This document shows positions 20,473-29,512 of a stretch of DNA of 46,393 nt, one piece after another. The stretch is from positions 1 to 46,393 of the IMG/VR virus record IMGVR_UViG_3300031364_000005, one strand, 5' to 3'. The notes under the pieces were generated by a model. The model worked only from the letters and a program-made list of their open reading frames with translations, was not told the DNA's origin and searched no databases. The first letter of the stretch is position 1; every line of letters begins with the position of its first letter. Source of the DNA: a virus. The translations under genes and the position numbers were made by a program.

Positions 20473-23307
20473 TTAGTTATCACTTCGTGAAATTTCAATA
20501 TAATCATTATCGGCCTGAACAAAAATAATAATAATATCATCAGCCCCACCAACCCATGACGCCGAAAGATTAAAATTACCACTGTCGTTAATGGTAATAG
20601 TATAAGTATCTGAATTTCCAATGATTTTATATGTTTTTCCTACAATAGGATTGTCTAAATCTGTAATTACGACTGAATTAGCACTTCCATTATAAGTCCA
20701 ATTTACTGCACCTGTAATATCAGGTGTAGCATCATTATCTGCAATTGTGCCCATGCTACTTTCTGACAATTCATTTCCAAATTTTATCCAGTTATATGTA
20801 GCACCATCAGTGCTTATTACCAAGTATTTATCACCTCCAGATGCATCCCTGACTATTGTCATCGCCGGCTGAGGGGAATTTCCTAATATTCCACAACTTA
20901 CCAATTCAGAGTTCGAAGGATAATTATTAGTCATATCGCATGAATTATAATAAGGGATAATCAATTTATTAGTTATTTGTATACTATCGCATCCAACACC
21001 GCCATTGCTGAACCCCATTATGACATTATCAGATGCATCTAAAATAGAATAACCTGTTGATGACCCTGCATCTATCTTAACTCCCTGCCAATTCAGGGAA
21101 TACTTGTTCTCATCTAAAGTGTTTTCGTGAATTGTAATAGCATTAGGGTTATCCGCTAAATCGCAATTAAATTGTGAATTGAGACTTCCTGTACTTTCAC
21201 GTATAATTACATCACTATTAACAGATAATGCATTATTAAAAATTACGGAATTAAATTTTGCATCAATATCAGGTGCCAATAAAGAATCAGGATTAAACCT
21301 ATATACAGTATCAGCAGCAGAACTTGGTGTGTCATATATAAGATATGCTTTATTATAAAAAAGATCAAACTTATAAAAATAATCAGACAATGTCCTGCTT
21401 TCGAGACAAACATGGTTTCCATAATTACTCAGTTTAGATCTATAACTATTATTTCCGTATGTTAATATATTGTAAGTATCATACAATCCAAGATAATCAA
21501 AATTATTTCCTGATCTATAGTCTTTATTGTTTATTGAATAATCATATAATATAGACAATCCATCCAGATTCAAGCTATCATTGTCAGCCTTTATCCGATT
21601 ATTATATATATTATTAAAATAGCCAGTATCAGCAGTATAAGTAATTGCATTGCTGTCCGCTTTATTTGCATAATTTGCTGTATCTGAATAAATTGAACTG
21701 TCAACTTTTGAAGTACCATATTTCCAGTAATTTCCAGATTCGTCATATATTTTTCTCTGCTTTATCGGACTTGCATCAACTGAATCGGGGATATAATATG
21801 CCTGTGGCATTAGATTATTTAAACCGAAAACATTTATATAATTAAACCTATTTAAATTGTTAGTAAAAAATTCATCTGTTGCATAATAGTTAAATGTTGA
21901 ATTCGATATAACGCCCCCTAATAATGTTATTTTAACATTATTCCCTTCAGATGAGAAAAGATTGGGTGTATCAAAAAGATAAATAATACCTGGCAAATAA
22001 TCAAGTGATGAAAATAAATGAAACGCATCTGCCATATATGATGTATTTTCAAACGCATATGAACAATCTCTGATAGAAATTACTTTTCTTATCTCTAAAG
22101 TTGGATCATGTATTAATTGTATTGCAGGATGTACATTATCTCCCCTGAACAATATATCTGTCATATATATATTTGATCCCTCATAGCAATCAGAAAGAAA
22201 TAAAGCACCACTTATTGATGAATTATTTCTAAACAACATCCTAGTCAATGAAAAATTACCTATAAAACGTTTTAAACGGACAACATAATCAATAGCTGAT
22301 GTGTTTTCAATAACTGTCCCTTTCATGACAATTTGATTTAAAGCAGTCTCAGAATAAGTTCCGATTGAAAAACTTCCATTTATTGAAAATTTGCAATTTT
22401 TATATTTTCTCATCCTTAAACAACGCTCATGTTCTACATTACCATTCCTGACAAATATTAATTCGTTAAAATTAAGAGTGCCCCTGTTTTGTGCCATTAA
22501 ATTAAAATCTAGGGCAAAATCATCTGTTAAATTAAATGTTGTACGAAGCCGGACAATTGGACGTGTCATATTTTTTCCCGATTTTGCAATTTCCATTTCC
22601 CATGTGTTTGTACCAGCCGTGTTATGAGATATTGGATAGAAATGTATCCCGTCTTTCACAAAATAATTTATTAATGAATCTTCTGTCAATGTTACCCCTG
22701 AAGATGTTGCAGTATATTTTAAGATAGTATCTGCATCATATGCAAGTGAAACTGACGGAATAATTGTATCATATATGCCCCTTATTTCCATATCATTTCC
22801 TGTAAGTTCAAATCGTGAAAAAATTGCTGCCTCGTTCAATCCCCAGTCCCAATTTCCAGTATCAACTATAAATTGTACATAAGAATTTACTTGTGTATTA
22901 ATTGATAATGCGGCACCTATTATTGTATGAAAAGGATGAGATTCTGATCCATCTGCTGTTGTATCGTTTCCAGCTGGATAATGTTTAATATAAATATTCA
23001 AATCCTGTTCTTCAGGCAAATAAAGCAAATTTTTAGCATAATTAGTAGTGTCCGAATAAATAGAGCTATCTGCTTTAATCGAGTAATCAGCAGTGTCTGA
23101 ATTTACTAGACCTAAGTATATTTCACCAGAGACATCACTTAAATAAAGGCTGTCTCCTGAAGTCCTCATATATGCAATTGATCCTTTACGATTTGAAATC
23201 CAAAGCGTGTCACCCTTCTGACGTAATGAATCAATTGTTGCTGATATTTGAGTAAATCCAGCTAAATTATTAAGTATTAATAAAATGAATATGATTAATT
23301 TTTTCAT
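20473..23307 (-). CDS. large tail fibre / receptor-binding protein with signal-like N-terminus
   Basis: This 944-residue protein starts with a host-style signal peptide (KKLIIFILLILNNLAGFTQ), then repeated GDTLWISN / GDSLYLSD beta elements and SxYSDTTNYA repeats. A central beta-helix-like region follows (LPEEQDLNIYIKHYPAGNDT, then TADGSESHPF, typical of pectate-lyase-like fibres). The C-terminal domain ends KTYKIIGNSDTYTITINDSG and VQADNDYIEISRSDN, a pattern I recall at the ends of Bacteroidota phage fibres. It probably binds host surface glycans. The signal peptide is unexpected for a virion protein. Confidence 0.75.
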   Translation of the reverse strand: MKKLIIFILLILNNLAGFTQISATIDSLRQKGDTLWISNRKGSIAYMRTSGDSLYLSDVSGEIYLGLVNSDTADYSIKADSSIYSDTTNYAKNLLYLPEEQDLNIYIKHYPAGNDTTADGSESHPFHTIIGAALSINTQVNSYVQFIVDTGNWDWGLNEAAIFSRFELTGNDMEIRGIYDTIIPSVSLAYDADTILKYTATSSGVTLTEDSLINYFVKDGIHFYPISHNTAGTNTWEMEIAKSGKNMTRPIVRLRTTFNLTDDFALDFNLMAQNRGTLNFNELIFVRNGNVEHERCLRMRKYKNCKFSINGSFSIGTYSETALNQIVMKGTVIENTSAIDYVVRLKRFIGNFSLTRMLFRNNSSISGALFLSDCYEGSNIYMTDILFRGDNVHPAIQLIHDPTLEIRKVISIRDCSYAFENTSYMADAFHLFSSLDYLPGIIYLFDTPNLFSSEGNNVKITLLGGVISNSTFNYYATDEFFTNNLNRFNYINVFGLNNLMPQAYYIPDSVDASPIKQRKIYDESGNYWKYGTSKVDSSIYSDTANYANKADSNAITYTADTGYFNNIYNNRIKADNDSLNLDGLSILYDYSINNKDYRSGNNFDYLGLYDTYNILTYGNNSYRSKLSNYGNHVCLESRTLSDYFYKFDLFYNKAYLIYDTPSSAADTVYRFNPDSLLAPDIDAKFNSVIFNNALSVNSDVIIRESTGSLNSQFNCDLADNPNAITIHENTLDENKYSLNWQGVKIDAGSSTGYSILDASDNVIMGFSNGGVGCDSIQITNKLIIPYYNSCDMTNNYPSNSELVSCGILGNSPQPAMTIVRDASGGDKYLVISTDGATYNWIKFGNELSESSMGTIADNDATPDITGAVNWTYNGSANSVVITDLDNPIVGKTYKIIGNSDTYTITINDSGNFNLSASWVGGADDIIIIFVQADNDYIEISRSDN

Positions 23308-23639
23308 TATCTTGTTTTTAAAGTTATGTATGCAAAATTTCCAGTACCGTAAGAATTTATTACAAATCCGGTTTCATCCCAACTTACTAATTCTATTCCT
23401 AATCCTAAAGGATCAAATATGGTTGGTTTTATGTTTAAAAATGGAGTAGAATAAGTAATTGTTTGACCTTCTGTTCCATCTGCTGTTATTTCAGGATTTG
23501 CCCTATAAATATAAGCAAATATAGTGTCAAAATTTAGTGGATAATCTTGACCATCTTTTACTACATAAAACTGACTATCAGTTGCATCACTTAATGGCAC
23601 ACCTCCATTCAATTCTGGTATTGTCACTTGTTCGGCCAT
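23307..23639 (-). CDS. tail-fibre-associated protein
   Basis: This 110-residue protein begins VTIPELNGGVPLSDATDSQF and YVVKDGQDYPLNFD, a layout common in short fibre-tip or fibre-adaptor proteins, with a beta-rich C-terminus (GNFAYITLKTR). It sits between the gp45-like spike and the large fibre and shares its last base region with the fibre start. It probably joins the fibre to the baseplate. Confidence 0.6.
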   Translation of the reverse strand: MAEQVTIPELNGGVPLSDATDSQFYVVKDGQDYPLNFDTIFAYIYRANPEITADGTEGQTITYSTPFLNIKPTIFDPLGLGIELVSWDETGFVINSYGTGNFAYITLKTR

Positions 23640-23640
23640 A

Positions 23641-24171
23641 TCAATTTGTTTTTAAATTTTCAATTTTAGCTGTTGTTATATCTATTCCTGATTCAATTGC
23701 AGGTATTATATCCGGTATTGACGTTGGAGGGCTTGGAGATCCTGGTGCAGCTGTTGGATGAACATGCTGATTGAAAGCTGTTACCAAATCATTCAAATCA
23801 TCTCTTAATTGATGTATTTGCGTTTCTAATACAGAATGCCTGGATAGATTATCAGAATCACCCCCTAATTCACAATTCCCGTCATTTGTTAATAATATGT
23901 AGAATTGTTCAACTCCATCAGAATTTAAACTAAATAACCTTGTTTCGCCTTCATTTACAGATACATCTTCAAATAATATTCCGGCCAGAAATTTTTCACC
24001 TTTTATGCTTGTATCAGTATATATTCCCCTCATGCCTTTAACTGGCCTGGAATCTAGGCCAAATGGCAATAAATTATATACTGTTTTTACATCTTTAGCG
24101 CCAAGCCCGAGTATCTTTACTATTAATCGGCTTTTTTCTATTGATGTTGATATGATTTTACTTAGTATCAT
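23641..24171 (-). CDS. baseplate spike protein, Mu gp45-like
   Basis: This 176-residue protein has an N-terminal OB-like region (KILGLGAKDVKTVYNLLPFG), the family motif SRPVKGMRGIYTDTSIKGEK with beta-rich repeats after it, and a C-terminal tip region containing HVHPTAAPGSPSPPTS. Mu gp45 and P2 gpV pierce the outer membrane. The HxH at the tip fits an iron-binding apex, an inference from relatives. It overlaps the gp44-like gene by 4 nt. Confidence 0.8.
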   Translation of the reverse strand: MILSKIISTSIEKSRLIVKILGLGAKDVKTVYNLLPFGLDSRPVKGMRGIYTDTSIKGEKFLAGILFEDVSVNEGETRLFSLNSDGVEQFYILLTNDGNCELGGDSDNLSRHSVLETQIHQLRDDLNDLVTAFNQHVHPTAAPGSPSPPTSIPDIIPAIESGIDITTAKIENLKTN

Positions 24172-25208
24172 GCAAAAATATTTTTAGGTTTATTACCGCT
24201 ATAAACTTCGGGCAAAACACAATTTATTGTTGCAATTATACCTTCTTGATTGCCTGAATAAGATATACTTTCAACAAAAAATCGAGTTAAATTATTTATA
24301 AAATTAGTAGGGCTCTTTACATCAATTATATTGTTTGGCTTTATAATATTAATTTTTTGTCCATCTGTCCACTTCCATCTATCGGTAACAATTGTCAATT
24401 GAATGTTTCTTAGTTCAGAACCTAATACTGAATTTACCGAATCTTCTGTCTCATTATTTGAACCTTCTGTCTGTTGTTTTACAACGGGACGATATGATGT
24501 TACTAGGTCATTTGTCAATGTTTGTTCTCCTGCCACATCTACTTCAATTGATGCCTGTTTTTGCACTGTTATGTGTGAATGCATCGATTGTCCATCGACT
24601 GATAAACTTATTTTTGTGGAGGGCATACCTTCGATATAAGTTGCAACAGATGGTTGTTTCAGATTCAATTTAGTTAATAAAAGATTTCCATTTTCGTTAT
24701 GCGACAATATTATATTTCGCTGCGTAGTCAGTTCGTTTATATAACTTTTAATTGTTTGATCTGAATCGGCTGTCGATTTATCGAATTTTGTATTAACCGA
24801 TGATTGGGCTAATGAATCGACAATTAATGATAGTGAAAATGGCTTTAATAATTTTTCAATTATTTCTTTAATTGTAAGCTTATCGCTTTGGAGAGGATAT
24901 AATGAAGTCGGAATATTACAGTCATCTAACACACCTGTTTTAGCATATCCAGAAATACTTGCTAAACTATCCTGATTTTCTGCGCTTGTAGATGTGTTTA
25001 ATATTGTCCCTGTCAACAATAACTCATCATCCATGTATACCTTACATTCCTTATATGATAATGGTTTAAACAGATTTTTAGTTTCTTCATCAAAAATCAA
25101 ACCTTCGAATGAAAATGTAGAGGCAATAGAATTATATGCTAAATTCAATTCAAATGAATTAAAAAAATCAAATTTTCTGCCCGATATTTTCAAACTTAAA
25201 CTAGACAT
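24168..25208 (-). CDS. baseplate hub protein, Mu gp44 / late control D-like
   Basis: This 346-residue protein has the expected order for gp44/gpD hubs: a beta domain (SLKISGRKFDFFNSFELNLA, GTILNTSTSA), the hub helices (LTIKEIIEKLLKPFSLSLIV), the QTIKSYINELTTQRNIIL motif, and a C-terminal beta part (IVTDRWKWTDGQKINI). It connects tail tube and spike. It overlaps the gp43-like gene by 8 nt and the spike gene by 4 nt. Confidence 0.8.
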   Translation of the reverse strand: MSSLSLKISGRKFDFFNSFELNLAYNSIASTFSFEGLIFDEETKNLFKPLSYKECKVYMDDELLLTGTILNTSTSAENQDSLASISGYAKTGVLDDCNIPTSLYPLQSDKLTIKEIIEKLLKPFSLSLIVDSLAQSSVNTKFDKSTADSDQTIKSYINELTTQRNIILSHNENGNLLLTKLNLKQPSVATYIEGMPSTKISLSVDGQSMHSHITVQKQASIEVDVAGEQTLTNDLVTSYRPVVKQQTEGSNNETEDSVNSVLGSELRNIQLTIVTDRWKWTDGQKINIIKPNNIIDVKSPTNFINNLTRFFVESISYSGNQEGIIATINCVLPEVYSGNKPKNIFA

Positions 25209-26406
25209 AATAAATTATCTTTCGTCCCTTTTTGATATTAAGTAGTTCATTTAAACCAATATTATTTACTGAAATGAATTTATTCAAATTTACATCATTT
25301 TTGTCTAAACCGTAAAATCTGTGGGTCAAATTAATAACATTGTTATCATCTTCAAGTATATACTCCCTTTCTTGTTTTGCTTCAAACGCAATTTCAAACA
25401 GATTTGATGAAGCTAAATTCATTAAAGTATTTAATGATTCCTGACCTATATAATTAGGAATATAAGAATAGTCTGAATCGGCTCTATCTGTTTGTAATGA
25501 ATCTAAAAATTCGACATAATCATTATAAGTATTTATTAAATTTTCTTGTTGAATTAAGACTCTTGTTCGCGTTTCGTAGGAATCATTTATATTATTTGAA
25601 GATGAAAATTGCATTGCAGCAATCATACCTCCGGCCAGAGCTTCAAATTGATTTTTATTATTCGTAAAACTCATTATTAAGTTATCATAAACCTCTTTAA
25701 ATGCTGTGAATCTTGCTTCAATTGTTTGCTCAATAGTTGCAGGATAATTAATTATACTTTGAACAGATTGCAAAATACTAGTCGCTGTAGATATTGTCAA
25801 TCCTATCTCAGTTGTAGCTTCAGATACTAGATTTTTAAACTCTAAAAGTTCCTCTGATGAAGTTATGATGTTAGAAAATGTAGTATCCATAGAGTTTACA
25901 CTTGCCAACATTTCATTTTTATCTAATTCCTTTGAATCTGATAATGCCTGTATTTGATTTTCATTAGTAATATTTAACTGTTCTTCAATTCTATCAGTAA
26001 TAATTGGTGTATAAGTAGGATATTTACTTGTGATTGTTTCAATTACCGAAACATTGAACTTACTAATATTTAAAGCACTATTGTCTTGTTTTAATGATAG
26101 CGGTTGACACTTAAAATCACCGTAAAATGGATGTTTTATAGTCCAGTTTCGGCTATTCCTGGCAGATGTTTCGAAATTATTGCCTAAATCAATTGCATTT
26201 TCTCCATCAAAATAAAATTCAAGGTCGAAACGGCGTCCTTTTGGTTTTTTTCTTACAACTAATGAACCTTCAACCTCGACAAATTCAAAAATTGATGCAT
26301 TATATTCAACATCTTTCGTTGCATTTTTCCATTTTGGCGTATAACTCTTATTATCACCGGTAATTATAGTAAAAACTACTGTTTCTATGTTGTCTATCCA
26401 GCTCAT
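25201..26406 (-). CDS. DNA circularisation N-domain protein, Mu gp43-like, with LysM-like end
   Basis: This 401-residue protein starts with the DNA_circ_N-type domain (SYTPKWKNATKDVEYNASIF, FVEVEGSLVVRKKPKGRRFD). A long helical middle follows. The end (INLTHRFYGLDKNDVNLNKF, LNELLNIKKGRKIIYYV) resembles a LysM-like or T4 gp53-like tail end. In Mu this protein is a baseplate component despite the name. The context of gp44 and gp45 relatives downstream supports it. Confidence 0.75.
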   Translation of the reverse strand: MSWIDNIETVVFTIITGDNKSYTPKWKNATKDVEYNASIFEFVEVEGSLVVRKKPKGRRFDLEFYFDGENAIDLGNNFETSARNSRNWTIKHPFYGDFKCQPLSLKQDNSALNISKFNVSVIETITSKYPTYTPIITDRIEEQLNITNENQIQALSDSKELDKNEMLASVNSMDTTFSNIITSSEELLEFKNLVSEATTEIGLTISTATSILQSVQSIINYPATIEQTIEARFTAFKEVYDNLIMSFTNNKNQFEALAGGMIAAMQFSSSNNINDSYETRTRVLIQQENLINTYNDYVEFLDSLQTDRADSDYSYIPNYIGQESLNTLMNLASSNLFEIAFEAKQEREYILEDDNNVINLTHRFYGLDKNDVNLNKFISVNNIGLNELLNIKKGRKIIYYV

Positions 26407-27155
26407 TGTAATGCTTTATCTATTCTTTTTCGTGCATTTAAAATGAAAAAATTAATTTGCTTTGCATGTGTTATCATTGAAGCTTTTCTCAAAAATGGCC
26501 TTGAAATTACCCTTACATTCCTATTATATTCAAAACTTGCTAATGGAACTGCATTTATATTAGCCCGTCTGTTTTGCCCTTTTCCTGAAAATTTAAAACC
26601 TCTAATTTCATAAAGAGTGAAACCTCTCTTTGTTTTCCACAAAACATTTTTATTCTCTTTATATCCGATTGCCGCTGCTGCTACAAAATTACTTTTTCTG
26701 GATCTATTGCCATAACCTTTTAATGGCCTACCTCCAACTAATCCTTTTGTTCCCAAATAACTGTTTCTACGGACTTTTTTTTGTTTCTGTTTTGAAATAC
26801 GGGCTTGGTCCATGAATATCATGCTTCTATCTTGGATCGTTCCCCCATATTCTTGTTTAGTCAAATTTTCGGCTGCATGTAGTCCATGCGGAACAATACC
26901 AACTTCAGATTTCATGTTTTGGATATTAAAACCAGTAGCTTTTTTTACTCCTGAAACTTTTCTAAAAAAAGTACGATTTCTTAGTATGAATTCTTTATCA
27001 GCTGACTGCAAAAGTGTGTTTTTCTTTACATCAAACGCCATATCATTTAGAGTCGCACGTATTGCCAAGGGCAAATCAGAACGATGTAACCGTTTTAATT
27101 TCTCGGTATATGCTCTTACCTGAGAATTATCCATATTTAAACCATAACTAGACAT
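26403..27155 (-). CDS. putative minor tail / tail-completion protein
   Basis: This 250-residue, very basic protein has an N-terminal part (YTEKLKRLHRSDLPLAIRAT, LNDMAFDVKKNTL) that resembles gpZ/HK97-gp10-type proteins, which usually sit near the head-tail joint. Here it lies between gp48- and gp43-like baseplate genes, an unusual place. The middle has Arg/Lys-rich segments (RISKQKQKKVRRN). Overlaps of 4-8 nt on both sides show it belongs to the operon. Alternative: a baseplate component of unknown type. Confidence 0.5.
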   Translation of the reverse strand: MSSYGLNMDNSQVRAYTEKLKRLHRSDLPLAIRATLNDMAFDVKKNTLLQSADKEFILRNRTFFRKVSGVKKATGFNIQNMKSEVGIVPHGLHAAENLTKQEYGGTIQDRSMIFMDQARISKQKQKKVRRNSYLGTKGLVGGRPLKGYGNRSRKSNFVAAAAIGYKENKNVLWKTKRGFTLYEIRGFKFSGKGQNRRANINAVPLASFEYNRNVRVISRPFLRKASMITHAKQINFFILNARKRIDKALQ

Positions 27156-27870
27156 TCACTAATACTAATTGTCGTCCATCCAAAGTGCCTATATTATTAC
27201 CATCAAGGTAAATGAGTTTTTTTGCGTTTGTATATGTCAATCTTAAAAATGCAACTGTATTAACCGGTTTTAATGTCAAAACTAATAACCTAAAAGCTTC
27301 GATTGAATTCTGAGGTATATCACCATCGATATAAAACACCCCTAAATAAGTATCAATAGTTATATTTTCACCTATCTTAATTGAATTGGCAATCATATCC
27401 CCAGCTATTGCGCTTCCATGCTCTGTTAATAAACTGTGTTCAGTTGTAAGGCCATGTTCAATAGGCGAAATAGAAGGAATTGCAGAGTCATTTTCTGTAA
27501 CAGTCACATCATATCCAGCTAATTGCAATTGAGCCTCGATATATCTATAATTTTGCCTGTTTAAAAAACCACCAGGAAATTGATATTTTCTTAAAATTGT
27601 AGACTTTCTTGTCTCTAATGGAATATACCCGGTACCTGCATTAATTGCTAATCTCCTTTCCCATTCTGTTGCATCATCTGCCGTGAAATCGTCATTATCC
27701 GGTAATATCCTATTCAAGGTATTAATAGCAAACTGTAATGCCCTTTGTTCTGATTTGCCTAAAGCATATAACAGTTTATATAAATTACTTCCATAAGATA
27801 TTCTCCATGCCCTCCCGGTGGGGAATAACTGTTTTGTTAACTTAATGATATTGTCAAAACTTACTGTCAT
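27148..27870 (-). CDS. baseplate wedge protein, Mu gp48 / DUF2313-like
   Basis: This 240-residue protein has the DUF2313 pattern: LTKQLFPTGRAWRISYGSNL, YALGKSEQRALQFA, NRILPDNDDFTADDATEWER and a C-terminal FRLLVLTLKPVNTVAFLRL. In Mu-like tails it joins baseplate J proteins. It overlaps gp47-like upstream by 4 nt. The YIEAQLQLAGYDVTV segment is also typical. Confidence 0.75.
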   Translation of the reverse strand: MTVSFDNIIKLTKQLFPTGRAWRISYGSNLYKLLYALGKSEQRALQFAINTLNRILPDNDDFTADDATEWERRLAINAGTGYIPLETRKSTILRKYQFPGGFLNRQNYRYIEAQLQLAGYDVTVTENDSAIPSISPIEHGLTTEHSLLTEHGSAIAGDMIANSIKIGENITIDTYLGVFYIDGDIPQNSIEAFRLLVLTLKPVNTVAFLRLTYTNAKKLIYLDGNNIGTLDGRQLVLVNV

Positions 27871-29063
27871 GGTGTCGATAATGTATCTAAATAAGGATAA
27901 GTACCATATTTTGCAGGTGTATCACCAAACGCATATTGAGAATATGTTGTTGATGCTATTTCAATTGAAACATTTGAAAAACTTATCCCCTCATCTAAAA
28001 CATCATAAATTGCAGCTATTAAAGCAGAAATATATAATGTGTCCTTTCTGTTCGTACCATCCGCACCAGGGATGTATGGTCTTATTGTATACATCAAATC
28101 TTCAATTGCTGATGTAATCAATGCAATGACAGGAGCGGATTTATCGGATAAGTCATTAATTGTAATAGTAACCGCAACCGGAACAACCTCCAATACTTCA
28201 ACTGTTGCTTGTAATGGTCTTCTACCCCTCTCATTTATATCTTTTGTTGTGTCAGGATCTAATTCAATTACATCTTCAACATCAGTCAACATGCTCTCCG
28301 GAGGATATCCAGCTGGTTGTCCGGGCTCTGAATTTTCCGGTAATGCTTCTACAAATACTTGAACAGTATAAATTGCCCCATCTTTAGTGTATGGATAAAC
28401 TGTTCGAATTCCTGCGGCATCTGCTGCCCAGATTCTGTAGTCAGTTGCTGCACCTCCCTGTGGCTCTAATTGAAATGCTTGTATAACTAAATTCCTGTAA
28501 TCTTCTAAATCTTCAGCTTCAATTGCAGTCACATCAACACTATTTACAGTTGCTACAGAATCAACGTTAGCTATCGGTGAAGTAGTTTCTAATTCATCAC
28601 CTGCTTGCAATACTGAACCTGTGCCAGGTTCAAGTGCAACTATTTCTATTTGTCCTGTTGTGCCTGTCAATGTCACTTCTGATTTAACTGAATAAAGTTT
28701 ATCAGGACTTGTAGAACCTAATGAGCTTTTGAATGTTTGACCTTTAAGTATCACGCCTCCTATAGAACCTGTTACATCTAATGTATATTCACCTGCTACA
28801 GCTGGATAAGGATTTCTGCCTAATTTAACTCGTCCAAATCTTTCAAGTGTTCCCCCTGAAAACTCACTCGTTGCAGTATCGACAAAGATATTTTTCTGAA
28901 TTTGAGCTATATGAAGATAATATATCTTTAGTTTTGCGGCCTGAACTAATGATAATACTTTAAGCATTACCTTGCCTACCCATGTACGGGTAATGCCAAG
29001 TCCTGATTTAATATCATTTTCAATCTGTGATTGAAGTTCTGCTAATGTTGGTATATCGGCCAT
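27867..29063 (-). CDS. baseplate J / Mu gp47-like protein
   Basis: This is a 398-residue protein of the baseplate J family. It shows TLAELQSQIENDIKSGLGIT, the VQAAKLKIYYLHIAQIQKNI helix, EFSGGTLERFGRVKLGRNP, QFQLEP-like residues, and a C-terminal arm (ALIAAIYDVLDEGISFSNVS). It forms the wedge of the contractile-tail baseplate. Its start shares one base with the stop of the gp46-like gene. Confidence 0.9.
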   Translation of the reverse strand: MADIPTLAELQSQIENDIKSGLGITRTWVGKVMLKVLSLVQAAKLKIYYLHIAQIQKNIFVDTATSEFSGGTLERFGRVKLGRNPYPAVAGEYTLDVTGSIGGVILKGQTFKSSLGSTSPDKLYSVKSEVTLTGTTGQIEIVALEPGTGSVLQAGDELETTSPIANVDSVATVNSVDVTAIEAEDLEDYRNLVIQAFQLEPQGGAATDYRIWAADAAGIRTVYPYTKDGAIYTVQVFVEALPENSEPGQPAGYPPESMLTDVEDVIELDPDTTKDINERGRRPLQATVEVLEVVPVAVTITINDLSDKSAPVIALITSAIEDLMYTIRPYIPGADGTNRKDTLYISALIAAIYDVLDEGISFSNVSIEIASTTYSQYAFGDTPAKYGTYPYLDTLSTP

Positions 29064-29512
29064 TATATTATTTTTTCTTCAATTATTTCTTCCTTAGTGT
29101 TATCCCAAATAAAGGACCTATTTAATTGTTCAATAGTATCTGATATTACTATCTTATCATTTGATATAATAGATACTGAGCTATTAATGTTTCCTAATGA
29201 ATTCAAAACTTCTAAATCAGCCTTTGCATCTCTTTCAATAAAATTCCTGCCAGAACTACTGATATTATTTTCGTTCAACGATTTTTCAAGTAAACTGTTC
29301 ATTTGAAACTGTTCATCTAAAAATTCATTGCCCCACCAGTCAAACCTTTCTTCTCCTTCAATCTCATTTCCCGTTGTTGAGGCTTCAACATTTCCTCCAA
29401 AGTGAGCTAAGTACGGCATATTGAAAAGACCTTGAGTGGTTTCAATATCACCATTATCTTTTAACTTTATTTCTCCGCCATTTCCGGATTCATATATTAT
29501 TATGTCAATCAT
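29063..29512 (-). CDS. baseplate protein, Mu gp46-like
   Basis: This 149-residue protein has LKDNGDIETTQGLFNMPYLA near the start, the ERFDWWGNEFLDEQ motif near the middle, and FIERDAKADLEVLNSLGNI after it. These match the GP46 family of Mu-like baseplates (functionally like gpW/gp25). It is flanked by the tape measure and gp47-like genes with one-base overlaps. In Mu, gp46 comes after gp45; here it comes first, so the module order is rotated. Confidence 0.7.
   Translation of the reverse strand: MIDIIIYESGNGGEIKLKDNGDIETTQGLFNMPYLAHFGGNVEASTTGNEIEGEERFDWWGNEFLDEQFQMNSLLEKSLNENNISSSGRNFIERDAKADLEVLNSLGNINSSVSIISNDKIVISDTIEQLNRSFIWDNTKEEIIEEKII

Noticed and set aside
20457-20621. 87-residue form of the small proline-rich gene
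   Set aside because: The extra part lies within the end of the fibre gene in another frame; the 32-residue form starts just after the fibre stop.
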